9,882 bases of DNA from Elusimicrobia bacterium RIFOXYB2_FULL_48_7 (GTDB lineage Bacteria; Elusimicrobiota; Endomicrobiia; CG1-02-37-114; XYA2-FULL-39-19), in contig MGVM01000063.1 in the NCBI GenBank assembly GCA_001800495.1, positions 1 to 9,882 on the forward strand. The letters run 5' to 3'. This document shows, one piece after another, positions 1 to 7,477 of this stretch. How positions within the stretch are numbered: the first letter of the stretch is position 1; each line of letters opens with the position of its first letter. A program made the translations under genes and the position numbers. The notes under the pieces are model-generated. The model was not told where the DNA came from. It searched no databases and saw only the letters and a list, made by a program, of their open reading frames with translations.

Positions 1-236
1 TTATAGGAGAAAAAGTTTTTGAATATAACGCGCAGCCGGGTGAACTGTGGAGCGGAACCGGCCTGCCGCAGGTTGACGGCAAAGGCAAGGGCGGCACCGC
101 TGGGGCAAACGTAATTCCATGGGACGGCAGGAATTCCGCGGGAAATATTGTGGCCACCGGCGCCTATATCTGCCTGGTTGAAATATATTCCGATAGAGGT
201 GTTATTAAGTCACAAAGAAAAATAGGGATAAGATGA
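1..236 (+). CDS. Secreted protein with FlgD/type IX-like C-terminal domain (partial, 3' end only)
   Basis: The gene enters from the left edge in the frame whose codons begin at base 3 and ends at TGA 234-236, giving the last 77 residues. They start IGEKVFEYNAQPGEL, contain IPWDGRNSAGNIVATGAYI, and end KSQRKIGIR. This is the closing part of a FlgD-Ig/type IX-like C-terminal domain: a 'WDGrNsaG..v..G.Yic' turn followed by two beta strands and a basic tail. The same tail closes the 1290-aa protein at 3603-7475 (WDGKNSTGGFVEPGIYICL...KIGVK), so the two are paralogous at least here. The stop codon overlaps the next start as ATGA, which implies translational coupling to the PorV-like gene. The missing N-terminal part cannot be judged. 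By analogy it is an exported, probably surface-located protein. Confidence 0.8.
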   Translation, partial: IGEKVFEYNAQPGELWSGTGLPQVDGKGKGGTAGANVIPWDGRNSAGNIVATGAYICLVEIYSDRGVIKSQRKIGIR

Positions 237-2113
237 AAAAAATATTTATTTCACTCTTTCTGGCAGGATTTATGTTCGCTAACGCGCCGTTACTGCGCGC
301 TGATGACGCGGACGGCGGCCTGCCGGGTTACTTCATGAACCTCGGCATAGGCACCAGGGCGCTGGGAATGGGGCGGGCGTATGTCGCTGTTGCCGATGAT
401 TCATCCGCTGTTTACTGGAACCCCGCAGGGCTGGCACTGCTTGAAAGAAGCGAGTTTAACTTCACGTATTTCAACCTGTTCAGCGGCACAAGTTATACCG
501 ACTTCGCTTTTTCAAAATCCACCGCCCGCAATTTCAATTACGGCATGGGCATGATAAGGTTATTCTGCGGCGGCATAGAGGTGCGGGATGAGTATAATGT
601 CGGTGATCTTGCCACCATAAATGACGACAACCTGGCCTTTTTCTTTTCAGGCGCGTACAGGTGCTCCGGTGAGTTCTCCATCGGCACAAACTTGAAGCTT
701 ATCAATAAAATGTTTGATTCCTCAGCGCAAAACTGGCTTGCTGTTGACCTGTCCGGCCTGTACCTTTTCTCCGATAAATTATCGCTCGGGTTAAACCTGC
801 AGAACTTCATCCAATATCAATCCGGAGCCCAGTACAGCGACAACACCCTGCCCCTCAACATCAAGGCCGGGGTTGCCTATAAACTGATAGACAACCGGTT
901 AACGCTAGCGCTTGATGCCGATAAAACCACCGGCAGGTCGCCCAAACTTCACGCGGGCGTGGAATTCAGCGTGAACAAAATGTTCACCGTCAGGGGCGGC
1001 ATTGACCAGGAGAATCCGGTGGCAGGACTCGGCTTCAACCTGAAAGATTTCAGTATTGATTTTGCCATAATGAACCACCCGCTGGGAATAAACCACAGGG
1101 AAAGCTTCATTTACATGTTCGGAGCTCCCGCGCCGGCGGATCCAACCGTTAACGCGATTCAACCTGCTTCCCAGCCGCCGCAAGCCGCCTCAAAGTTCGA
1201 GGTTGAAGCCAACACGATGAAGGAAATCCCGCTGGCTATATACCACCTGTTCCCGATGGACAATCTTTCCGTGATAAGCGCCCGGGTAAAAAACAACACC
1301 CGCAGGAGCGCGAAGATAAGAGTGGTTTACAACATCAGCCTGAACAATACAAAGGAACAAAAAGAATTCATCCTCCCGGCCGGAATGACGCACACGGTTG
1401 GCCTGGCGCCAGCGCTGGACCAGGAAACTATTAGGAGCATCCAGGCGCTTCCTACGCTTGCTTCTCTTTTCGTAGAGGTTGACAAGGTCAACGATGACGG
1501 CAGTGTAGAACAATTGCTTTCTGAATTCCGCAGCACGGCCTTGCTCCCCTATGACCAGTACAACCCGCAGGTCCCGGAAACAATTGTTGCCTGGGTAACA
1601 CCCAACGACCGCGCGCTTGAGGAAGTCATAACAAAAACCGCCGCAAAAGGCGCCGCGCTCAACCCTCCTGTACAACTATCCGGCGACACTACCTCGCTGG
1701 ATATACAGGCCCAGGCAAAACTGCTTTACGATACACTGAAAGATGACTATAGGGTAATATTCATCAACCAGACAGCAGCTTACAACGATACCCAGCGGGT
1801 AAAACTTCCATCCGCTACGCTCAAAAGCGGTGGGAACTCGCTGGAACTGTCCGTGCTTTTTGCCAGTTTGCTTGAAAGCATCAACATTGACCCGGTGATT
1901 GTGATGTTACCCGGACAAAACCATGCAATAGCTGGATGGAAAACTTACGATGAAGGAAAAGAAACGCTTAACCTGCTTGAAACAACCGCTTTCGGAGAGA
2001 GTTTTGACAGCGTCCTGGCTAAAGGAAAGGCGCTTGACCAAAATGGCGCGGCCATGTTTGATGTAAAACAGATCCGCACCCGCATTCCCCCCAGCCCGTA
2101 CATCCCGAGATAA
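233..2113 (+). CDS. PorV/UPF0164-like outer-membrane protein fused to a transglutaminase-like domain (copy 1, catalytic Cys replaced by Ser)
   Basis: 626 aa. The ATG overlaps the preceding stop (ATGA), with AGGGA at 224-228 as ribosome binding site. Residues 1-23 are a Sec signal peptide (MKKIFISLFLAGFMF, probable cut after LRA). Residues about 29-297 match the PorV/PorQ (UPF0164) barrel family, including GYFMNLGIGTRALGMGRAYV and DDSSAVYWNPAGLA. A Pro/Ala-rich linker (about 298-320) leads to a beta-rich segment (about 321-440) and then a transglutaminase-like domain (about 450-600: AWVTPND, then the QRVKLPSATL motif and the LELSVLFASLLESINIDPVI helix region). His564 (QNHAIAGW) and Glu583 (LLETTAF) sit at the expected triad positions, but the cysteine position is Ser536 (GGNSLEL), so it is probably not catalytic. 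The protein ends RIPPSPYIPR, exactly like the paralogue at 7478-9493, but is 45 aa shorter because of gaps in the C-terminal half. PorV receives type IX substrates at the outer membrane; a similar role here is inferred from the family and from the neighbouring FlgD-tailed gene. Confidence 0.85.
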   Translation: MKKIFISLFLAGFMFANAPLLRADDADGGLPGYFMNLGIGTRALGMGRAYVAVADDSSAVYWNPAGLALLERSEFNFTYFNLFSGTSYTDFAFSKSTARNFNYGMGMIRLFCGGIEVRDEYNVGDLATINDDNLAFFFSGAYRCSGEFSIGTNLKLINKMFDSSAQNWLAVDLSGLYLFSDKLSLGLNLQNFIQYQSGAQYSDNTLPLNIKAGVAYKLIDNRLTLALDADKTTGRSPKLHAGVEFSVNKMFTVRGGIDQENPVAGLGFNLKDFSIDFAIMNHPLGINHRESFIYMFGAPAPADPTVNAIQPASQPPQAASKFEVEANTMKEIPLAIYHLFPMDNLSVISARVKNNTRRSAKIRVVYNISLNNTKEQKEFILPAGMTHTVGLAPALDQETIRSIQALPTLASLFVEVDKVNDDGSVEQLLSEFRSTALLPYDQYNPQVPETIVAWVTPNDRALEEVITKTAAKGAALNPPVQLSGDTTSLDIQAQAKLLYDTLKDDYRVIFINQTAAYNDTQRVKLPSATLKSGGNSLELSVLFASLLESINIDPVIVMLPGQNHAIAGWKTYDEGKETLNLLETTAFGESFDSVLAKGKALDQNGAAMFDVKQIRTRIPPSPYIPR

Positions 2114-2245
2114 TGGGCCCGAAGCCCGCCAAATATAATGATAAGTACACTTGTCACCATATTCAATATATTGTAAAGTATACTTTAAATTATATTTGAT
2201 GCTCGTGCAGAGTTTATGGGAGTTACGCGTCTAATGGAGTAGAGG
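2114..2245 (+). promoter_or_regulatory. Intergenic region with possible sigma-70-type promoter and 14-bp palindrome
   Basis: This is the only sizeable gap inside the + strand cluster, and it precedes the sigma factor gene. A possible -35 TTGTCA (2151-2156) lies 17 bp before TAAAGT (2174-2179), which is 5/6 and 4/6 matches to the sigma-70 consensus. A perfect 14-bp palindrome TAAAGTATACTTTA (2174-2187) covers that -10 and would suit a dimeric repressor, or may simply be AT-rich promoter DNA. A second AT-rich stretch, TATATT at 2191-2196, is an alternative -10 without a convincing -35. GGAG at 2236-2239 is the ribosome binding site, 6 nt before the ATG at 2246. The short hairpin GGGC/GCCC at 2115-2127 after the preceding stop has no T tract. 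No promoter of the typical ECF autoregulated form could be identified with confidence. Confidence 0.35.
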
Positions 2246-2743
2246 ATGCCATTCAACAAAGAATCCTTCAGTGAACTGATAAAGGTTCATTCAAAGGAAA
2301 TATACAATTTCTGTCTGTACCTGACAGGCAACCCGAACGATGCCCACGACCTGTCCCAGGATGTATTCATTAACGCTTACAGGTCAATTGAAAAATTCAG
2401 GCAGGATTGCGCTTTTTCAACCTGGCTTCACACAATAGCCCTGAACCTCTACCGGGACAGGATGCGGCGCAGAAAAACCGTAAAGTTTACGCCAATGGAT
2501 GATGAAAAAGAATTCTCTGATAAGCAGATACCTGTTGAAAAACAGCTGGAAGACAGCGAACTGAAGAAGAAAATCTTGAAATCGCTTGATTTGCTTTCCC
2601 AGGAACAGAAAGTGCCTATTGTCCTGAAATACCTGGAAGGCAAATCACTTGAAGAAACCGCGAAATTGTGCAATTGTTCCATAGGCACCGTGAGTTCAAG
2701 AATCTCAAGAGGCATAAAAATACTAAGGGGACACCTTAAGTGA
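2246..2743 (+). CDS. ECF-type RNA polymerase sigma factor
   Basis: 165 aa, a normal length for an extracytoplasmic-function sigma factor, which has only regions 2 and 4. Region 2 spans about residues 9-77: DLSQDVFINAYRSIEKF (35-51) is the core-RNAP-binding 2.2 segment, and FSTWLHTIALNLYRDRMRRR (57-76) is 2.3/2.4, which melts and reads the -10. A charged linker (about 80-105) follows. Region 4 (about 108-162) carries the helix-turn-helix that reads the -35: LEGKSLEETAKLCNCSIGTV followed by SSRISRGIKILR. The ATG at 2246 has GGAG 6 nt upstream. Its stop overlaps the GTG start of the anti-sigma gene (GTGA), the usual arrangement for a co-translated sigma/anti-sigma pair. It probably directs its own operon and perhaps related surface-protein genes, but its target promoter is not identifiable here. 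Confidence 0.95.
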   Translation: MPFNKESFSELIKVHSKEIYNFCLYLTGNPNDAHDLSQDVFINAYRSIEKFRQDCAFSTWLHTIALNLYRDRMRRRKTVKFTPMDDEKEFSDKQIPVEKQLEDSELKKKILKSLDLLSQEQKVPIVLKYLEGKSLEETAKLCNCSIGTVSSRISRGIKILRGHLK

Positions 2744-3600
2744 ACTGTCAAAACTTTGAAGATTTAATCCCGCTTTACCTGGAAAACAAGCTGAGCCCTA
2801 AAGAAAAAGAGGTGTTTGATACGCACCTACAGGGCTGTCCTGCCTGCGCTCAAGCCCTTTCAGCATTCAAGGAAACCACGGAATTGCTAAAAACCGTCAA
2901 GCCGGACGAACTTCCCCAGGATTACCTCCAGAACCTTGAAATAAAGATTGCTCTTGAGGATCTGCCCTTACCGGAGCTTCAAAAACCAAAATTCTTCAGG
3001 CCGCAACAGCTTTTCCCCGCTTTTGGGGCATTGTTCCTCCTGTTGATATTCGGGTATTACCTGAGGAACTTCAATAAACCCATAACCGTACCGTTAGAAA
3101 AAATCCAAAATCCTCCGGAACAGGTTGCCCAACAGGTGAAAACAAACCCGCCTGTTGCGTTAGAACAATTCATAGAGACAAAAAAGACTCTTGAATTCGC
3201 TAAAGCAACCGCTAAAACCGACTTTATATTAAGAGGCGCAGGCCCGAAATACCTTAAAAAACGCATAATCAAGCAATGGCAGGATACTTCCAGCGGAATA
3301 AAATCAAAGAAATCGGTTGTAATACGGACGCAAGCAGAATGGCAGGAGCTCTGGGAAGCGCACACGAAAAACATTTCCCCCATGCCGCCCCTGCCGGATG
3401 TTGATTTCACTAAATGCCTGGTTGTCGCGGTATTCATGGGAGAGCAGAAATCAGGCGGCTACGGCATCCAGATAACAGACATCCAGGAATCCGAAGACAA
3501 TATTTTCATAGAGTTTACCGAAACCGTGCCGGCAAAGGGCTCCGTTGCGGCCCAGCAGCTCACCCAGCCGTACCATATAATAGTGGTGAACAGGGAATAA
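2740..3600 (+). CDS. Zinc-finger membrane anti-sigma factor with periplasmic PrcB-type C-terminal domain
   Basis: 286 aa starting at GTG 2740 (GTGA overlap with the sigma stop; AGGGG just upstream). Residues 1-45 form the anti-sigma zinc-binding domain: Cys3, then His29-x3-Cys33-x2-Cys36 (THLQGCPAC), preceded by the typical LIPLYLENKLSPKEKEVF. In this family that domain sits in the cytoplasm and occludes the sigma factor. A single membrane helix lies at about 91-108 (LFPAFGALFLLLIFGYYL). Beyond it are a Pro/Gln/Lys-rich linker (about 112-180) and a C-terminal domain (about 185-286) resembling PrcB_C: AEWQELWEAHT, VDFTKCLVVAVFMGEQKSGGY, then FTETVPAKGS and TQPYHIIVVNRE. PrcB is known as the lipoprotein subunit of a treponemal surface protease complex; the domain is thought to serve protein interaction. 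Here it is placed to act as the periplasmic sensor. The anti-sigma role is well supported; what is sensed is unknown. Confidence 0.9.
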   Translation: MNCQNFEDLIPLYLENKLSPKEKEVFDTHLQGCPACAQALSAFKETTELLKTVKPDELPQDYLQNLEIKIALEDLPLPELQKPKFFRPQQLFPAFGALFLLLIFGYYLRNFNKPITVPLEKIQNPPEQVAQQVKTNPPVALEQFIETKKTLEFAKATAKTDFILRGAGPKYLKKRIIKQWQDTSSGIKSKKSVVIRTQAEWQELWEAHTKNISPMPPLPDVDFTKCLVVAVFMGEQKSGGYGIQITDIQESEDNIFIEFTETVPAKGSVAAQQLTQPYHIIVVNRE

Positions 3601-3602
3601 AA

Positions 3603-6600
3603 ATGAGAAAATATTTTATGGTTTACATACTTATGTCATTGATATTTTTCTTTCCATATATTTCATCCGCCGGTATAGTCATCAATCCAATATTAGGACC
3701 ATCTCAGCTTTTAAACGATACGATGTACAAGGGTAGGGAAGTTACAAAAAATTTATATCAAGGTGACGGCATCGTTTCAGGAAACTTTCAACCATTCCCA
3801 ATTCTTGGATTAACTATGGTTACGTTGCCTGAAGAAGATAATTTAATAGACAACATTGAGCAGATAAAAATTGATAAATATGCCACTATGCCCTCAACCG
3901 ACGTAATAGAAATGGCATTATATTACGATCAAAATAGCGATTATTATTTTGATCCAGAATTAACAGCCGGCGGGCTATCAAATGACACAAAAATCGCGAC
4001 AGCGCAATATGATCCAGGAATAGACGCATGGTATTTTAGCAACATGAGTGCTTTTCCTGAAACAACTATTACAAAAGTTCCAAAATCTTTTTTTGTAGCC
4101 GTACGCTTATCAACAACTGCAACTAAAGGAACATATTTTGGGATACAAATCTCAAGCACTCAATCAATTACTCCAGCGGGAAGCGTCCCGATTGACAATG
4201 TCAATTTTCATGTCAAAACAAGCACTTGGACAGTTGAAAAATCGCCGCCGAAGGTTTTCGCTCAGCTAACTGATATTGCCGCCTGGTACAAGGTATCAGG
4301 CGCAACTGAGCCAACAAAACAATCACGTATGTTCCCTGGAAGCGATAATATCGGAATGCTACAAATCGGTTTGGTCACCCAATATTTTGATGGTGTTGTT
4401 GGCGGAATGCTTATTGAGAGAACAGGAACAGGACAGGACTCCGATCTCACCGGGGTGAAAATATTCATGGATGGGAGGGATGACAACGATGACGGCCTGG
4501 TTGATTTCAGCTCAAACACCGATGCTGCGTTCAATCCTGCTGATGATATGGCGATCACAAACTGGATACCCTTTTCAGATTACAATGCGAACTGTAGCTT
4601 CTCGAAATCTCAGATATTAAATGGTTCAACTACTCGATATTTTTTTGTCGCCTACAAAGTTGCAGATACTGCATCAATTAGTGCTACCCACGGGGCAAGA
4701 ATTACCAGCTTTGACCTTCCTGAAGGTTCCATGCAGGCCTATACACCGGTACAATCATCCCTAATACCTGTTATCCAAACAACTAGCACTGTTTCCGTCA
4801 CCATGTGCGACAGCGTTTACTATCATTACTCCACAGGCACATTCCAGGCACAACCAAACGTGGAAATGATGCGGCTGAAACTTGCAACCAACGCGTCCAC
4901 TGCTATATGGGAAGCACTTCAGGTTGAAAGAACCGGCACGGGCGGACCACAGGATCCGACAAACCCTGAAGGCCGCAATTCAGATGTTAAGTACATAAGG
5001 ATTTACAGGGATTCCAATATGAACCAGGTACTTGACTTAGACGACCAGCTTATTTCCAACCCGGAAACGTTCGATATAAACAATAACCTTACCAAGACAA
5101 AACTCATTACTCTCACAAACCCGCAGACATTGAATACTTCGGGACAGATATATTTCATTTCCTACGATATTGGTGATAACGCCGTGGCGGGCAATTCAGT
5201 CGGGTTGAAGATTGCCGATAAGAACTGGATACACGTAAGCACACCTAATACTGTCTCACCAAACCTTATTAAAGAAACGGGAACAGGGACGGTTATAAAT
5301 ACAACAACATTTGACGACTGCAAGTCCAGCCTTTTGCCTATCAACCCAATCAACCTGATAGTCCGCTCGGATAACATGACTCCGGTATCTTCCAAGCAGA
5401 ACTCGGCGAACGTACCCCTGATGGCGCTGCGCCTGTGGACAAATCGGAACCACGCGATACTGAACCAGCTGAACTTCAGCCAGACCGGCACGGTTGAAAA
5501 CCCGGCCGTGACAGGAAAAGGCCAGGGCGATCTCAGTTCCATCAGCATCTGGCGGGAAGCTACCAGCGCCCTGTCTCCGTACGGCGACGGCAGGTTTGAC
5601 CCTTTAACCGATATACTGATTTCTTCCATGTCGCATTCAACTGCCTTGACGCCCAACCCGAATTTCGTGAGCGGAGTGGCGAAGATTGCGTTCGGTAACC
5701 AGGGATTGTATATTTCCACAGCTGAAGTTAAACTGTATGTCACGGCAAACATAGGCACTATGGACCTATCAGCGAACCCTACGGATAACGATACCGCCGG
5801 GATAAAGCTCAATATATTCGGCAATATACTGATAATTCCGCAGACTGCTGTTTCGGACACGAGCAACTCATTTCCTTATGCATCCGGCACATTGAAAATA
5901 TTAAATCAGGACGCTATAGTGCCCCAGCCATACGCACCCATACCCACCATCTGGGCTGATCCGTTTGGAGACGATTATCCAGCGATGGATATAAACAGCG
6001 ACGGTTTGCCGGACAGGGAATACAGGGCTGCGACTATGGGCATTAATGCCCTCTCGGCCGGCAGTGAAGTATACCTGGACTTCAACAGCGACGGGATAAA
6101 CGACCTTGAAGACCTCAACGGCGACGGGATAAAGAACGAGGTGGACCTTACGGGCGACGGATTAATGGCTATGGATTTAGACGGTGACGGTAAACTGGAC
6201 CTGGACTTTAATCATGACGGAATACCGGACAGGATTCTGCCGGATTCTAACGGCGATGGGGTGCCTGACATAGACCTGAATTCAGATAATGCGGCTGATG
6301 ATTATGTACCCCTGCGCTGGACAAACAGCCCGGTGAAAATTTACGCAAAGTGGGCCCCAATAGCCGGCGCATCAAAATACATGTTCAGCATAGGCAAGGG
6401 CCCGGACGAAACGGATGTTTCCGTGTCAAAGATATGGGTTGAAACCAGCGATATCCAGTATACCATGAACGGTGTGTCCCTGGATGGACTCAAGACGACT
6501 TCCCTGACGGGAGATTTCCTGGAAACTGTTGATCCAAGCCCGGCCGCGAAAGAGAAACTGTATGTTGAAGGCCTGACAGGGTTTAATATTACGACCGATG

Positions 6601-7475
6601 GATATATTTATGTCGGCACCGGGAAGAATGCCGAAATAATGCATTATTCGGGAGGTGGAAGTATAGATACAGGCAATGGCCTGAAGTATATATTCAACAT
6701 TGACGGGCGCGGACTGTTGGGCACAAACAAGCAGACGCACCTCTCCGGCACAACCGTATCCAATGCGTTCTATTATGTGCGGCTTAAGGCCAAGAACGCG
6801 GCTGGTACACCCGGGCCCTCGGTGCTTTTAGGAATATACAGGGTTGATACCCAGGCACCCGGAATAGTGGGCCAGATAGATGAGGAAACCTCAGTAAGCG
6901 CCGATAAATATAACGTGAAACTTCTATGGGGGCCGGCAATTGATGCTTTATCCGGAATTCAGCTTTATGAAATCCAGGAAAGAATGGATACCGATCCCCT
7001 CTGGAGCAAGGTTGCAACCCTGCCGTTCACGACGCTCAATCTCTCGTTAGAGAGGGCCAAGGGGCACTTCTATTATTACAGGATCCGTTCGCAGGACAAC
7101 GCCGGAAACTGGAGCGCCTGGTCGGATACGGTACAAGCCGTTACTGGCAGACCAGCAGAAGTCATTTCGAATGTTTCAGCTTTCCCCAACCCTGCTAATA
7201 TCAGGTCAGGGCAAAAGATCAACATCACCTATATTCTCAACCGGGATATGGCGGTGAAAATAAAGATATTCGATCTGATTGGCGATAAGGTTTACGGATA
7301 TAACGCGGCACCCGCGGAATTATTAGGCGGCGGAAGTGCCGGTACAAATATAATAACCTGGGATGGCAAAAATTCCACAGGGGGCTTCGTAGAACCGGGC
7401 ATTTATATCTGCCTGATCGAAGTTGAATCGGATGAAGGGCTTATAAAGAAAAAAATCAAGATTGGCGTAAAATAA
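3603..7475 (+). CDS. Large secreted multidomain surface protein with calcium-binding-like repeats and FlgD/type IX-like C-terminal domain
   Basis: 1290 aa. The ATG at 3603 is chosen over in-frame upstream starts because it follows the preceding stop by 2 bp, has AGGGA 6 nt upstream (3592-3596), and opens a clear signal peptide (MRKYFMVYILMSLIFFFPYI, cut near SSA). Residues about 25-780 are beta-rich with three related units. Each has a (V/I/F)-x-x-TGT motif (Glu272, Glu442, Ser626 mark the phase) followed by a strand and an Asp-rich turn ending in D-x-(L/M/I)-I-(S/T). Residues 796-900 hold about eight DxNxDGxxD-type repeats (for example DFNSDGIND, DLNGDGIKN, DLDGDGKLD), like thrombospondin-3/dockerin calcium loops. 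Two fibronectin-III-like domains follow (about 908-1080 and 1097-1182; DNAGNWSAWSDTVQA closes the second). Residues 1188-1290 are a FlgD-Ig/type IX-like domain (VSAFPNPANIRSG...WDGKNSTGGF...PGIYICL). It is presumably exported by the linked PorV-like protein. The first roughly 800 bases are markedly AT-richer than the rest. The exact surface function is unknown. Confidence 0.85.
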   Translation: MRKYFMVYILMSLIFFFPYISSAGIVINPILGPSQLLNDTMYKGREVTKNLYQGDGIVSGNFQPFPILGLTMVTLPEEDNLIDNIEQIKIDKYATMPSTDVIEMALYYDQNSDYYFDPELTAGGLSNDTKIATAQYDPGIDAWYFSNMSAFPETTITKVPKSFFVAVRLSTTATKGTYFGIQISSTQSITPAGSVPIDNVNFHVKTSTWTVEKSPPKVFAQLTDIAAWYKVSGATEPTKQSRMFPGSDNIGMLQIGLVTQYFDGVVGGMLIERTGTGQDSDLTGVKIFMDGRDDNDDGLVDFSSNTDAAFNPADDMAITNWIPFSDYNANCSFSKSQILNGSTTRYFFVAYKVADTASISATHGARITSFDLPEGSMQAYTPVQSSLIPVIQTTSTVSVTMCDSVYYHYSTGTFQAQPNVEMMRLKLATNASTAIWEALQVERTGTGGPQDPTNPEGRNSDVKYIRIYRDSNMNQVLDLDDQLISNPETFDINNNLTKTKLITLTNPQTLNTSGQIYFISYDIGDNAVAGNSVGLKIADKNWIHVSTPNTVSPNLIKETGTGTVINTTTFDDCKSSLLPINPINLIVRSDNMTPVSSKQNSANVPLMALRLWTNRNHAILNQLNFSQTGTVENPAVTGKGQGDLSSISIWREATSALSPYGDGRFDPLTDILISSMSHSTALTPNPNFVSGVAKIAFGNQGLYISTAEVKLYVTANIGTMDLSANPTDNDTAGIKLNIFGNILIIPQTAVSDTSNSFPYASGTLKILNQDAIVPQPYAPIPTIWADPFGDDYPAMDINSDGLPDREYRAATMGINALSAGSEVYLDFNSDGINDLEDLNGDGIKNEVDLTGDGLMAMDLDGDGKLDLDFNHDGIPDRILPDSNGDGVPDIDLNSDNAADDYVPLRWTNSPVKIYAKWAPIAGASKYMFSIGKGPDETDVSVSKIWVETSDIQYTMNGVSLDGLKTTSLTGDFLETVDPSPAAKEKLYVEGLTGFNITTDGYIYVGTGKNAEIMHYSGGGSIDTGNGLKYIFNIDGRGLLGTNKQTHLSGTTVSNAFYYVRLKAKNAAGTPGPSVLLGIYRVDTQAPGIVGQIDEETSVSADKYNVKLLWGPAIDALSGIQLYEIQERMDTDPLWSKVATLPFTTLNLSLERAKGHFYYYRIRSQDNAGNWSAWSDTVQAVTGRPAEVISNVSAFPNPANIRSGQKINITYILNRDMAVKIKIFDLIGDKVYGYNAAPAELLGGGSAGTNIITWDGKNSTGGFVEPGIYICLIEVESDEGLIKKKIKIGVK
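5988..6303 (+). repeat. Tandem Asp-rich DxNxDGxxD coding repeats
   Basis: Within the 1290-aa protein, residues 796-900 contain about eight copies of an 11- to 13-residue unit of the form D-x-(N/D/T)-x-D-G-x-x-D: DINSDGLPD, DFNSDGIND, DLNGDGIKN, DLTGDGLMA, DLDGDGKLD, DFNHDGIPD, DSNGDGVPD and a degenerate DLNSDNAAD. The spacing of acidic side chains fits calcium loops of the thrombospondin-3/dockerin/EF-hand type. The DNA still shows repetition: GCGACGGGATAAA occurs at 6088-6100 and again at 6121-6133, an 11-codon offset, consistent with expansion by tandem duplication. Likely a calcium-stabilised rod or spacer between the N-terminal repeats and the Fn3-like domains (inference). Confidence 0.8.
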
Positions 7476-7477
7476 CC

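Noticed and set aside
1190..1675. 161-codon open frame on the - strand
   Set aside because: Antisense to the first PorV fusion, rich in Arg and Val as expected from the complement of the real codons, with no recognisable motif.
2115..2127. Short GGGC/GCCC hairpin after the first PorV fusion as a terminator
   Set aside because: Only 4 bp of stem and no following T tract, so Rho-independent termination is not supported.
3414..3602. Upstream in-frame extension of the large secreted protein, starting inside the anti-sigma gene
   Set aside because: The extension overlaps the well-supported PrcB-like domain in another frame, is Arg/His/Pro-rich without a pattern, and would bury the signal peptide that begins at 3603.
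5162..5866. 234-codon open frame on the - strand
   Set aside because: It lies wholly antisense to the 1290-aa gene, whose frame has a signal peptide, repeats and recognisable domains. The antisense translation shows no family motif and has no ribosome binding site or operon context.
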